From Paratinospora sagittata (lineage: Eukaryota; Streptophyta; Magnoliopsida; Ranunculales; Menispermaceae), in the NCBI GenBank assembly GCA_035771175.1, contig CM069610.1, forward strand, positions 20,368,001 through 20,432,000: DNA of 64,000 nucleotides, given 5' to 3'. The position numbers and the translations under genes were made by a program. Within the stretch, counting starts at the first letter, position 1. Each line of letters begins with the position of its first letter. The notes below the pieces were generated by a model. That model was not told the origin of the DNA and ran no database searches. It saw nothing but the letters and a program-made list of their open reading frames with translations. This document shows, in pieces, positions 25,185 through 36,659 of this stretch.

Positions 25185-25439
25185 ATGTGTGTTGGCCCAG
25201 TTATGTCCAAGAGGGGGGTGAATTGGATACTTAACAAATTTTAACCTTTCTTTATAATATGCGGAATACTGAAACTAGATTAAACAAAGTATAACAAAAA
25301 AATAAAATAATGACAAAAAGACAATGCAATCAGGATTTATAGTGGTTCGGCCTCGCCTACATCCACTACCTAACCTCCTCAGTTAGGATTTATTCAAACT
25401 CCACTAAGGATCTTCTTATGGGTGAAGACCAAACCGGTT

Positions 25440-25590
25440 CACTTTCTCAACTTCCGGTAGTGAGAACTACTTTTTCTCAACTTTCGGTAGTGAGAACTAC
25501 TTTTTCTCAACTTTCGAGTGTGAGAATAACCATTTCTTAACTTACGGGTGAGAGAACCGTTTCTCAACTTACAGGTGTGAGAAGGACCGT
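25440..25590 (+). repeat. Tandem TTCTCA...TGAGAA hairpin array (LTR D)
   Basis: Five units of about 28-36 bp: TTCTCAACTT, then (C/T)CGGTAG, CGAGTG, CGGGTG or CAGGTG, then TGAGAA or AGAGAA. Stems of 5-6 bp recur with variable loops. It occupies the same place as the arrays in LTRs A, B and C. Confidence 0.8.
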
Positions 25591-26309
25591 TACAACTTTG
25601 AGCAACACTTGCTCTAGTCTAGTGACTAACCAATCACTAAAATCTGAATACAAGATGAGATATGATTCCCTTTACTCAGAATCAAAGTAATACTTACATA
25701 GCTTTGAAATGAACCTTCTATTACCACATTCAACAAAATATGTATGATGAAGTTCAACTGAAAACTGGTTCAAAAAGCTTTTGTCTTGTTCCATGGATTT
25801 TTGAAAATGATGTAGATGAAGATCAATAAATCTAGAAGACTTGGCGTTTTTCAAAATGATCATAAGTTCAAGCACAAAGAGTAGAAGACTAACTTCCAAA
25901 AGTATTTCACATAAGTGAAAACTGTTAATACGTTTTTGAATGAATATCAGTTTTCTTATGTTGATTCGTTGTTGTTATCTGCTCTAAGGCAACATATATA
26001 AAGAAATAATAGAGGCGCAATGATCTTGAAAATTTTGGCGCACAAAGTCATTTCAAACACAACGACTACTTTCTTTCCCGAAACATATCGATTCAACTCT
26101 GTCCATATTACGACAATAACACCTGAATCTTTTGATCTTTCACGAAAGAGGAATGTTTAGATGAAGTATTAGAACATTCTGAATAGATTCAAAAAGTTTT
26201 GAAAAGTTTTGTATGGTTTTGAAAATAATTGGAAAGAGTGTAAGTGTCAGAATAGTGACAGTGTTGAATTAGTGTCCTAACGCATAATATCAACTTTGTT
26301 GATTTGTTC

Positions 26310-26810
26310 CTTGAGGGCACTCATGAAGCATAAGCGTTCTGCTGAACAGTGAAGTGAGGGCGCTACTTAGTAGTAAGCGTCCTGCTTTGTTTGAAAACAT
26401 TTAAATGCACGAGGACACTACTTACAAGTAAGCGTCCTAACATTTTAAAACATTTAAAACAATACTAAGAGTGCTGAAGAACAACCAGTTTCCTGAAGGT
26501 TATTAAGTTGGTTCATAAGATGAGGGCGCTCCTATCCAGGCAGCGTCCTGATAGTTTTTCCAACTTATAACTATCAATGTCCTAAAAAATGAAATCTCTG
26601 AAGAACTTTAGAGAACTTTTAGCGAGCTGAAACAAAGTCATTGTCTTGACAACTTCAAAGGTTGACTTTAAGTGAGGCAAGTAAGTGTCCTAATGAGTCA
26701 GTTCAACTCAACCTTGAATGAGTGTCAACGTCCTAATATTTCGTCGGCATCCTGGCTTAACAAGTCCTGGAGTGCGCAGCTAAAACATTAGCGTCCTGAA
26801 AGACTTTTGA
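26310..26810 (+). repeat. GAGGGCGCT / AGCGTCCTGA hairpin array (LTR D)
   Basis: Clear units at 26313-26341, 26356-26384, 26412-26438, 26522-26550 and 26770-26798. The unit at 26412-26438 folds into an approximately 11-bp stem (AGGACACT-ACTT against AAGTA-AGCGTCCT) with one mismatch and one bulge. Confidence 0.75.
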
Positions 26811-27188
26811 AATCAGTTTTGATCTTTTGTTTAAAGCTCGATAAAACACAATTAAAAACATGGTAAATTCGGATCAAATTAGAAAATCGTTTTGACTAAA
26901 ACATGTAGTCATGCATATTGTCGAGTCATGTGGCAATGAAGATTCTACAACCTAAACACAAGCTAATTATACTATCGTATATCTTCAAATGATCATGGTC
27001 TTCAAGTAGATCTTTTAATATGTTCACCATGCATCATTGATTCTTCGAGACCTTCAAACAAGATTAAATATGCCATGTATACAGAATTATCATAAACAGA
27101 ATGTGGTTTGTAATCATCAAAATATCTTTCATATTAGGGACATTCTTTCTCTTGTAAGGGACATGAGGATAATTGGTTCAACAATGTG

Positions 27189-27677
27189 CTCCCATTTCCA
27201 TTTAGGAATGGATAATGGTTCCATTTGTCCTCCAGGCCTTTGATGCTCAGCTTTCACTTGTTGACACACTCCATACTTTCGAACATATTCAGCTATGTCC
27301 TTCTTCATCCCATGCCACCAAACTATACGCTTCATGTCATGGTACATCTTTATCGTTCTAGGGTGAATAGTATACTGTGATCTATGTGCCTCTCGGAGTA
27401 ACTCATCTTTTAACTCTAGATTATACAGAATTCATAGCCTTCCCTAAAATCTCAGAATGCCATCCGCATCTCTATGCCAATCAACTCAATCAGTACTGCC
27501 AACCCAAGCATCATAAATCCCAAAATCAAGACTATGCTGTTGTAGATATCTGATCCTCTGAATATGAGTGTCTGACAGCTGTGTCTGCATTTGAGCACAC
27601 ACATCTAATGCTGGCTTAATGGAGTGTATACTCATCATTGTGATCCTCTCCAATAATTGCCACTCATGGGCCATCAA
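27189..27677 (-). pseudogene. Family II RNase H-integrase linker and INT zinc finger
   Basis: The frame at 27486-27677 carries the linker AHEWQLLERITMMS and CAQMQTQLSD, typical of the RH-INT junction. The frame at 27189-27347 carries the second half of the HHCC zinc finger and its tail (YHDMKRIVWWHGMKKDIA, YGVCQQVKAEHQRPGG). In the expected C-x2-C pair of the finger, the first Cys position reads Gly or Tyr (KYGVC), a disabling change. A shift and stops near 27350-27485 separate the two parts. Cut by the family I LTR at 27183. Confidence 0.88.
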
Positions 27678-27699
27678 ATAAGTAACAATGCTTGTTTTA

Positions 27700-28655
27700 G
27701 CCCTTTTTTTTGCTCAATGTATCAACAACAACATTAGCTTTCCCAGGATGATACTCCAGTGAGAAGTCCTAATCCTTATGGAATTCAAGCCATCTATGTT
27801 GTCTCATATTCAACTCCTTATGATCAAATAAGTACAAGCTGATCAGAATATAATGTGAACCTCTCGCTTTATAGATAATATCTCCGTAGCTTCAGAGCAA
27901 ATACTACTGTCGCCAACTCCAAATCATAATGGGGTAGTTCTTCTCATGCACTTTTAACTGTCAAGATGCATACGCAACCACTCTGTCGTCCTACATCAGA
28001 ACACAACCCAATCCTGCATGAGATGCATTGGTATAAATCACCAACTCTTTCCCACGTTCAGAAAGTATCAAAACTGGAGTGGTAATAAGCTTTTTCTTCA
28101 GCTCTATAAAAGCTTCCTCACAGGCGTCAGTCCACACAAATGGAATTTTCTTCTGGGTTAATCTGGTAAGTAGGTCAGCTAGCTTTGAAAAGCCCTATAC
28201 AAATTTCCTGTAGTACCCTACCAAACCCAAAAAACTCCTAATCTTTGTCACCGTGGTCTGTCTCGACCAGTTAATGATTGTCTCAACCTTAGCAAAATCC
28301 ACTAAAATTCCATTTGCACTAACCACATGACCTAGAAATTTCGCTTCAGAAATCCAAAACTCACACTTGCTAAGCTAGGCATACAACCTGTGCTCTTTTA
28401 GTGTCTGTAAGGTGATCCTGAGGTGCTGCTCATGCTTCTCACATGTTTTGGAATACACCAAAATATCATCAATGAAGACTATGATGAAACAATCAAGATA
28501 AGGTCTGAACACCCTCTACGTCAGGTCCATGAACATTGCAGGTGCATTCGTCAGCCCAAATGGCACGACCAAGAACTCATAATGACCATATCTTGTCTTG
28601 AATGCAGTTTTCGGAACATCGTCCTCTCTAATCCTCAACTGATGGTAACCCAATC
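27700..28655 (-). pseudogene. Family II RT catalytic region and RNase H, frameshifted
   Basis: No long frame survives, but segments translate to RT/RH motifs. FIDDILVY on the minus strand near 28450-28480 is the RT catalytic YVDD equivalent, and [10 protein letters not shown] near 28560-28590 is the shifted RYGHYEF-type region. A SFG-LGLVGYY-type connection lies near 28190-28250, an LYTDAS-like RNase H start near 28030, and SDHKELNMRQ(R)W near 27790-27850. Single-base shifts are common. Non-functional. Confidence 0.75.
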
Positions 28656-29281
28656 TCAAGTCGATCTTAGAAAAGAATTAGCACCATTTAATTGATCAAA
28701 TACATCATCAATACGAGGTAGAGGATATTTGCTCTTCACTGTCACCTTGTTTAGCTGACGGTAATCTACGCACAATCTAAGACTCTTGTCCTTATTTTTC
28801 ACAAACAAAACTGGTGCACCCCAAGGTGACATGCTAAGGGTAATGAACCCTTTGCTTAACAACTTTTCAACATGCACCTTGAGTTCTTGCAACTTCTTTG
28901 GTGCCATTCTGTAGGGTGGAATGAGATGGGCTTTGTACCAGGCATCAGTTCAATAATGAAATCAATTTCCCTCTTGGGTGGTAACCTAGGTAAATCATCA
29001 TGGAATACTTTTGGAAATTCATTCATTACAAGAATGTTAGAAACCTGAATGCATTGTCCCTTCTTCTCCAATGGCCTAGTATTAGCCATAAGTGCAGCTT
29101 CTACATCAGTAGCCAGTTTGCCACGAGTAGGTGGTCTAGTAGAAGTCATGCCATGACAAACAAATGATGGTTGCCTAGGAATCTGGAATACAATCCGCTT
29201 ACAAAAGCAATCCACGTGAGCATGATACGCCGCCAACCAGTCCATACCCAAAATAACATCGAAGTCGAGGAACTCTAACAC
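28656..29281 (-). pseudogene. Family II protease tail and RT N-terminal part
   Basis: The frame 29281-28856 starts in the protease-RT spacer with FDVILGMDWLAAYHA (conserved in chromoviruses) and continues through FPKVFHDDLPRLPPKREIDF. A frameshift near 28905 passes into the frame 28907-28656, with [25 protein letters not shown] and [14 protein letters not shown], the fingers region of the RT. Fairly well preserved compared with the plus-strand relative. Confidence 0.88.
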
Positions 29282-29379
29282 CTAAAAGTTCACAATCATT
29301 TCTCATCCCTCGTACTTCACTACACAATTTTTACATACCATATCTGGGTAGATCCTCTCTCTTGTTGTCGTACTCAAAA

Positions 29380-29670
29380 TTAAATGCATACTAAAACAAC
29401 AAGTAATTTTAATCTATCTACCATATGACCAGATATGAATGATAAAGTGGAACCAGAATCAATCAATACATACATCATCACATCACAAATGGAGATCACA
29501 CCCTCTATCAGATTTTTACTGGCATTTGGACCTGGTTCAGTTACTGCCTTGACTTGTTCCCTAATACCTGATGTTGTTGTAGAAGCAGGAGCAACTAAAG
29601 TCTTTGGCATCAAGCATTGATTAGCCATGTGGCCTTTCACGCCACACCTGAAGCATGTGATAGGTGGTCT
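29380..29670 (-). pseudogene. Family II nucleocapsid zinc knuckle and aspartic protease
   Basis: CFRCGVKGHMANQC (about 29618-29660) is a C-x2-C-x4-H-x4-C zinc knuckle that binds the RNA genome. Downstream, VLIDSGSTLSFIS (about 29425-29475) holds the DSG active site of the retropepsin-like protease, with the usual Ser/Thr context. The frame then decays. The knuckle is intact, which suggests the element is younger than the plus-strand family II relic. Confidence 0.9.
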
Positions 29671-30656
29671 CAGGTTCGACGATGTTGTCTGTGATTGACC
29701 GAGTGATTTGGCTGGAGTCTGACCTCCCTTGCCAACAGTAGGTGGGGTAGATACAACAGAAGTAGGAGCTACAAAAGTGTCAGCCCCAATAGATATTCCA
29801 CTCGTCTTGGGCTTCTTATTGTTAGACCAAGATTTCTTGCCCCATTTCTTCTTCTTTTTCCTAAAGACGAAGAAGATGACGCAGAAGGAAAAGCAGGTAC
29901 TGCGGAATAGCTACTGCCCTAAGTCTAGCTATAGCCTCAGTAGTCTCAAAATCCATGGCTTACCTCACGACCATATCATAAGTTGCCACACCGGCAAACA
30001 CCAAACCCTGCCAAACTGATCACAGAAACCATCACGAATCCTCTTCATCCTCAACTCTGGAGTAAAAAGTGCGAGCCTATTAAATTCATGCTCATAGTCA
30101 CGAACTGATCTATCACCCTGAGTCAATTGGATAAACTCATTTGGCCTCCTGTCAACTTCTGACAGCGGGTAGTACGTCTTATAGAACAGTTCCTTGAATT
30201 TTGCCCATGTTTTGATCTCCCCATGGGACCTTTGCGTCGTCTCTCACCATCTGTCAGCTTAAATATAGCCAAGCGAGCTTTATCCCTGTCTAGTGCTTGG
30301 ATATCTTCAAATATGAGTTCAATGCACCAAAGCCAACTCTCAGCATCCTCATGCTTCAGACTGTCTGAAAATGTTGGTGGTTCTCGCATTTTGTAGGCCT
30401 TCATTACTTTCTCGTATCTTTTCTTCTCCTCAACATCCTCTTTGGACTCAGGAGTGTGTACTCTCACCTCTCTAGAAGGTGAACCTGCCACTATACCCAC
30501 ACTGTTGGTGCCAACATCCTGAGGTGTAGGTGTCTCCTGTCGTGGCCTATCTTGTTGCATCTTATTGATAAACTCAAGCAATTGAGCAGTCTGCTGCTGC
30601 TGAATAACAACTAACACCTCCAATCTTTTAAGCCTATCTTGATTGCTAGGGTTCAT
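29671..30656 (-). pseudogene. Family II gag
   Basis: Starts near ATG 30656 (MNPSNQDRLKRLEVL), about 170 bp after the PBS. It has a Gln-rich N-terminal coiled-coil-like segment, a Pro/Thr-rich spacer, then the gag core: PPTFSDSLKHEDAESWL and DKARLAIFKLTDG. A frameshift near 30230 moves the core to another frame (WEIKTWAKFKELF, EFIQLTQGDRSVRDYEHEFNRL). A Lys-rich patch and Pro-rich tail lead to the zinc knuckle. Typical chromovirus gag; not functional because of the shift and later stops. Confidence 0.87.
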
Positions 30657-30828
30657 CTGCTAACCCTGATTTTTGCCCTCTTCAGTAACTGAAAATTACA
30701 GGGCAAAACTATATTAGAAATGGTAGCATACAATGGATAGCATGAAATATAATCTAACTACCCATACAATCAAACATAATATTATAAGGCTTTTATCTTC
30801 TTAAAGCTTTTAGATCCTAAACCATTCT

Positions 30829-30839
30829 CTCTGATACCA
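30829..30839 (-). other. Primer binding site (minus-strand family II element)
   Basis: CTCTGATACCA in plus orientation, i.e. TGGTATCAGAG on the minus strand, 4 bp inside the LTR end at 30844. tRNA-iMet type. Confidence 0.9.
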
Positions 30840-30843
30840 AAAT

Positions 30844-33133
30844 TGTCGTGACCCCTAATCGGGTGACGTCACGACCGTCACAAAATAGCAAGTATGACAT
30901 ACCTTCACATACTTGAAACCCTATTAGCGTTCCTTAATAACCGATATTCTAAAAACTTTTGGCATAGTGTCCCCATAAAATGGATAAAATCACATTCACC
31001 TGATTAACCAAAAATCAATATCCAGGACTCAATAAAATCATTTCCATCATCCATATCATATGAGAACATTCACACAAAGTTTACAAATAACCCATAGTCC
31101 CATCTATGTGATAGCATATATATATATATATATACATTATAATGATATAGTTATTTACATCACAAAAATAACAAAAAAATTAGTTGAACCCAAGTCCCTG
31201 TCATGCTCACATGTATCCAAAGTGATGAAAGGTTACAAGTTAGCTATCTAAGCCTTTCCATTTCCTTTTGGATCTAAACCTGAGAAACTAGAGAAAATGG
31301 GGTGAGCAATAGCTAGCTTAGTGAATAATCTCACAAGTAATTCCATAAATGCATTTATAAAAATTTAATAAAATTTACAAATTCAAATGCATCAATTTAA
31401 AGATAGAATATACATGATTCAAACTATAACATGTAAATTATGCACAAATTTTAGAAAAACTAAGCAAATGCCTCAATCGAGGTCACCAATGGATAATTCA
31501 GTCTACACACTTTTGTTTCGCGACAACAAAAGGTAGTCAGAACAGAACATCCAATCCAATCTTTCTACCCTTGTGTTCCTCAATATACGGAAAGTCCTTT
31601 CCATGATGCACTATCAAAGTAACACTGCCGGAACATTACCCCAAAAATCAAGTAAATAGAAAGAAGATATACGTCACAGTATTTAACCCAAAATATACAT
31701 TAGGCAATCCAATGCATAAAACCATTTTTATGATCATAAACACAATGCACATATATCGTACGTGCATACAGTTAAACAAATCAATTTCATATATATAATG
31801 TAATAAATGGAATTTAAGAGTGAGAAATACTAACAACCAATCCAAAGGTTACCAACATAGTCAACAACCTCCCAATGGAATCAATCTAACCAAAGTCATG
31901 CAAATCATCATGAATTTATACATTCTAGATCAATTCCATGGTTCATAATATATACTCAATACACAATAATCCATAACTAATTTTCCAACATAACCCAATT
32001 AGGTCCCTACACCACATATCATTCTAATTCAATCATAATTCTCCATTCTCATAGCATAGACATCTAAGTCTAAATCCCATCCATAATTCACATTCATATT
32101 TCATTAATTTAACCTTTGGGCACCAATCATGCCCATTCACATAATTAATCAGTGTTTAGGCCTAGGTCACCACATGACCAACATAGACCAATTATGACAC
32201 AATTCTACCCAATTCAAGTCCAATTAATCATAATCCATCATAATTTACCAATTCCAAGCCAATTCAAATCAATTTACAACAAAAGCCCTAATTTGGGAAA
32301 AATCTCGGCAATGAGACTTGGGGCCAAATTGTATTAGACATTGACCCATAGTAGGTAAATACCCAAATTAACACCATGAATCATCTAGGCGTACTAAATT
32401 AATCAACATAGTTTACATGCACCAACATTAGAATACCCTAGGTCCAAAATCAAGAGCTAAGTTTCTAACATGGAAACACATATAAACCTTAGTAAAAATC
32501 ATGGCAAATGCCTCTAACAAGCTCAAAAACGTCCTAAAAAGTCATTCCATACACAATCACCTCGAAACCTTGGGTTTCCATCAAAACCCTAGCCTTAAAT
32601 CTCTCCAAAATCATGGAGAAAAGCACCCAAAACGTGATTTGGGCGTGGGTATGGTTCAAGAATGCCCAAATCCACCATTTTCGAGCTATTTAAAGCTCAT
32701 GCATGCCCAAACCTAAGCAAGGTCTCCCAAAATCCAAAACCCATATTGCAAATTACACCATTCAAAAGTTTGTTATCACCTTCAATGGTGATTTAGTGGA
32801 GAAAAATGGAAGAGATTTCGTACCTTGGAGCAAGAATGAGTAGACCCTAGCTCTCCTTCCTCTTTTCTTCTTCTCCTTTCTTCCTCTTCTCTTTTCTCTT
32901 CTTTTTCTTTTTGCTCAAAAACGTTGGAGAGAGAGAGAGATATATGGGAGGTATCCATATGAGAAGCTTGTAGTACAAGTTACCTAATTTAACACATTTC
33001 TCAACTACCCCATATTTAAATAAAACTTTTTATTATACATTAATTTCACACCATGTATTCAAATAAAATATTTATACATTAATTTCACCCACCAACTCTC
33101 CACCAACCACTTGAAATAAAACCATATGTATTG
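30844..33133 (-). mobile_element. Family II 5' LTR (minus), truncated outer end
   Basis: Begins in plus coordinates with TGTCGTGACCCC, the reverse of the GTCGTGACA end, and carries on to 33128. There the match to the 3' LTR (24419 onward) stops and the family I LTR begins. The missing outer end would be about 290 bp, judged from 24419-24706. It does not reappear to the right, so it was deleted. The reverse-strand GCTCACCCC module and acceptor-like CTCAGG lie near 31275-31310. Confidence 0.88.
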
Positions 33134-34790
33134 TGTTAATCTAATTATGCATGGAGATTGCTCAAGTTCGATGATGCATGGTGGAAGAGCTATCAAGATC
33201 GTAATCAGACTGAAGACTATGATCGTTTGAGATTTAATCTTTATGTTTTTAGAGTCATTTAGGATTGTAGAATCTCAGTTGTCACTTGATTCAACAAGAT
33301 ATTACTCATTATGCATATTTGCATGATTTTCAAAAAGAAAATGTTTTTGATCAATTTGTTTTTGAAGGATTTTCGATTGGTTTTGATCACTTTTGATGAA
33401 TCTTTCAATGATTATTTTGATTCGAATTTATAGAGCTTTAATTTGTTTAATCGAGCTTTGAAAAGATAAAAAAAATATCAAAATCAATTTTCAGTGCCCC
33501 ATCAGGGCGCTGACAGCTCATCATGACGCTCATGTGATGGTCAGTCACTTAGTGATGAACCAACATGGTAGGACGTTGATGAAATGTCAGGATGCTAATG
33601 GTGTATAGGTTGGAATGTGTTCTATTCATGTCAGGACGCTATTCGTCTATGAGCTCCCTCACAGAACCAACCTAATGAAACGTTAGGACACTGATCGTGC
33701 GTCAGTGTACTCACTTGTTTATGGGATTTTCGTGTTTTAATGCATTAGGATGCTACTCGCGGATTAACGCCCTCATTGTTTTCTGGATTTTAAAATTTTC
33801 AAGTCCATCAGGTCGTTCACAATCTAGGAGCGCCCTTAAAAGCAGAAACGATAAAATGGTGTGTTGTGTGTCAGGACGCTAATGTCCTATCAAGACGATC
33901 ACACAATATTGTCAAAAAGCTGATAACTGTGCAACCTGTGTTGTGTTCTGAACTTTCTATTTTCGTGAAAGCACAGAGGATTCGGTGTTGTTGCACTATT
34001 TGAATTAATCCATTTCCGTGAAATAATTTGACCGTTTGATTTCAAATGGATTTGAGCGCCAAAACTTTCTTGAAGACCGAGATTAAGTGTTGTCTATATA
34101 TATTGCATTTCAAGTTTTTGAGAAACAACTGATATACACAACTGAGACATATACAACTGAGTATTTTTGAAACTATTTGTGCAAAAGCTTTTGAAACTTC
34201 TACTACCATTTTCGCAGCAAAAACTCTTATCATTTTGCAAAAACTCTGATACGATTTTCTTTGAATTTACTGTTTTCCATTATAATTTTTTTTTCAAATC
34301 CATTGAAGAAAAGAAGAGCTTGGAACCTCTGGTTTTTCAGCCGATCTTCATCATACATATTTTGTTGAATCAATATCAACTGGGGTTCAAGGAAAGCTCT
34401 GTAAGTATTTTGTTGATTCTTGGTAAAGGAATCAAAACTCTATACTTGTATTTCAGATTATTAAGTGACTGTGTGTGTCACTTGGTTTGAGCAAGTGTTC
34501 CTCATGTTATAACGTTTTTCTCACACCCGTAAGTTGAAAAGATGGAACGGTTTGATTCTCACCCATAATAGGATGAGGTAGTGGAGTTTGAACAAAATCT
34601 TAACTGGAAGGTTAGGTAGTGGATGTAGGCAAGGCCAAACCACTATAAATCTTTTGTGTACTGTTGCATATTGTTTCTTATTGCATTTTCTCTGTAGACT
34701 GTCATAACCTGTTCAATATTATTAACTATTATTAAAAAAAGGTATTAACCTGTTATTGTCCAATTCTTCCCCCCTCTTGGACACATCTGG
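33134..34790 (-). mobile_element. Family I LTR 'E' (minus), right end damaged
   Basis: In plus orientation it begins TGTTAATCTAATTATGC, corresponding to the CAATTAGATTAATA end of LTR A. It runs to CTCTTGGACACATCTGG, lacking the last (GG)CCAACA. It shares the ACTATGATCG, TCAGGACGCT and CACTATAAATC blocks with the other family I LTRs. No duplication can be found because the right end meets the family III LTR at 34791. Only one unit of the TTCTCAC hairpin array remains, at about 34519-34545. Confidence 0.82.
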
Positions 34791-36135
34791 TGTCAAACGT
34801 GCCTAAACCGGCAGAACACTCACGGACGGGGCTCGAATGCATTATAACAATAACCAAGTGCGCAGGAACACAATAAGGTACAAGTATGATTTTATTAATT
34901 TCAGAATATATTCTTGTACATGAAATAGAAAAAGGAACATCCTCCCAAAATTCCCAATGAATAAACAAAGGGTTACAAAATGTGAGCCCAAAAACCTGCA
35001 CCCAGTCCACCCTAATCTCTTGAGAAAAATTGGATAACAACGGGGTGAGCTACACGCCCAGTGGGTAAAATAGTTCGTGAATATGACAATTAATAAAGTA
35101 AACTTCATAATAAAATATCATAAATACAAATCAGAGCATCATAATCAATACAAACATATATGTATGCATCACACTGTTACGTATTGGTTTCATGATTGTA
35201 CGTCGCCTGAGTCCACGTACAGATGTCCCTCCCCAGGAGTAGTTGGGTTCTCATTGTACGTCCCTCTTCAGGAGCGATGCCCTGGATTCACGTATAGATG
35301 TCCCTCCCCAAGTAAACCCGAGTTCTCATTGTACGTCCCTCTCCAGAGAAATATCAATAATAGTGAGCATTGTTTCTAACTATTCTATGGATCAGAAACC
35401 ACATATGTCCCTAGGTGGTGCTTATGTATGATGCCAATGCATGAACATGTTCGATCTTTACTAACATTAGATAGGATTTGGCAACGTCTGGTGATCCTTA
35501 TCAGGGTCGGTATCACTACGTCCACAATTAGGACATTCAATATTACTTGAACAAGCTGATAGCTTTCAAATAAGACCAACCAGATCAGTCTCTAGCTTGA
35601 GAGGTGAGACATGAGGTCTTAAATACCAATCGTCTAGAGCAACATGCTGCCTCCCGTTCACTATTTAAAGTTACTGAGGACAAGACTGAGTTTGGTTGAG
35701 CCAGTTTGACCACTAATCCAACATCGCAACAGTATAATGCATGAACTCCAAATATACAGGCATAAATATGACATGTATGAACATTATACGCAATAATGTC
35801 GTGTAATCGAATAGTAGACATAATGATAAATGAATGTAAACTTTAATAAAATTCATAAGACACGCAAACCTATGTTTTGTTCTCCACCTTCAAATAATAA
35901 CTCCCTCGAGAACTGGCACCTTCCCCCGAGCAGAACAGCGTTGCACCGCGAAGAGAGTCTCAAAGAGAGAAGAGAAAACTCAAGAAAAATGAGAGAGAGA
36001 GAAGAGAGAAATCAAGTGATTTGGTGTGAGAAATGAGGGGAGGGTGGTTCCTTAAATAGGAAAAGAGTGCCTGAACGTTCGGGCATTCCCCAAAGTTCAT
36101 TTTTTTTTCTTTTGGTGCAATCCTAGGGTATTACA
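34791..36135 (-). mobile_element. Family III 3' LTR (minus), copy 1
   Basis: Matches the LTR at 44713-46067 throughout, from GTGCCTAAACCGGCAGAACACTC to the GGTATTACA end, with a short deletion at its outer end (TGTCA then AACGTGCC where the partner has TGTCACACCCCGCCAGGAGGTGCC). Followed by a PPT at 36136, so it is the 3' LTR of a minus-strand element. The outer flank does not match the flank of the 5' LTR, so the expected duplication is lost. Confidence 0.87.
35214..35346 (-). repeat. 75-bp tandem duplication in family III LTR
   Basis: CACGTA(C/T)AGATGTCCCTCCCC begins at 35214 and again at 35289. Each unit also holds a TTGTACGTCCCTC half-unit, so the true sub-period is about 37 bp. The same block is in the LTRs at about 45137-45275 and 50375-50515. 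Confidence 0.85.
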
Positions 36136-36154
36136 CTCTAGCCCCCTTAAAAGG
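36136..36154 (-). other. Polypurine tract, family III copy 1
   Basis: The minus strand reads TTTTAAGGGGGCTAGAG directly before the LTR start TGTAATACCC. It is in the right place to prime second-strand synthesis. Confidence 0.75.
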
Positions 36155-36659
36155 ATTTCTCTCTCGAAATCAGTCCAAGTAGTCATGATTGCTATCAACG
36201 TGAGATTTTTCGCCATCGTCATCGTTTGCTAGCTTAGGGTAGTGCTTGTAAGGTTCCTGAATAGCACTGTGGCCAGTGGAATCCTCAACATCATGAAACC
36301 ATGGAGAGTAAATAGAGTCTGACTTGTCCTTAGAAGGTTCCGACCTTTGCGTAACAGATGGTGGTGTAGGGCTCTGCTGGTTGCATCGTTTCAGGGGCGG
36401 TAGGATAAGTGGTGAAATGCTTTTTCGTACTGTTGCTCGAATCTGGCCGCCTGACAATTTGGGTAGAAGATCCTGCCAGGATGAGGGCATAGGATTGTTT
36501 CAGGCAAAACTGTTACGAAAAAGCCATGCACGCTCTGGCGATAAGGATCTGCATAGTTATTTAAGTGAAACGATGTATTAAGATATTGTAAACAAAGTTT
36601 TATCATTTTATTGATAAGTGAAAAAATACAATGTATCACATCATCAATTATTGACTTGA
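36155..36659 (-). other. Family III 3' untranslated region
   Basis: Lies between the chromodomain end and the PPT. A 106-codon minus frame (36170-36490) ends in an acidic/His-rich tail, but it resembles no family I know and the second element copy has no equivalent, so I do not call it a gene. Confidence 0.55.

Larger units (their letters stand above)
25190..27183 (+). mobile_element. Family I solo LTR 'D', 1994 bp, TSD ATGTG
   Basis: Starts TGTTGGCCCAGTTATG and ends AATTGGTTCAACA, flanked by ATGTG at 25185-25189 and 27184-27188. It cuts the integrase of the minus-strand family II element between the zinc-finger half (27189-27347) and the catalytic core (24764-25184). This is the cleanest family I copy and the reference for A, B, C and E. 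The short frames inside (for example 25672-25899) are not genes. Confidence 0.95.

Noticed and set aside
25440..26810. CRISPR-like spacing of short repeats
   Set aside because: Units are imperfect, lack unique spacers of constant length, lie within an LTR of a eukaryote, and have no cas genes.
35077..35431. Frames with repeated YRCPSP..FSLYVPL
   Set aside because: They come from the 75-bp LTR repeat, and run against the element's strand.
36170..36490. 106-codon minus frame after the chromodomain
   Set aside because: Not kept in the second family III element and not similar to a known family; treated as 3' UTR.
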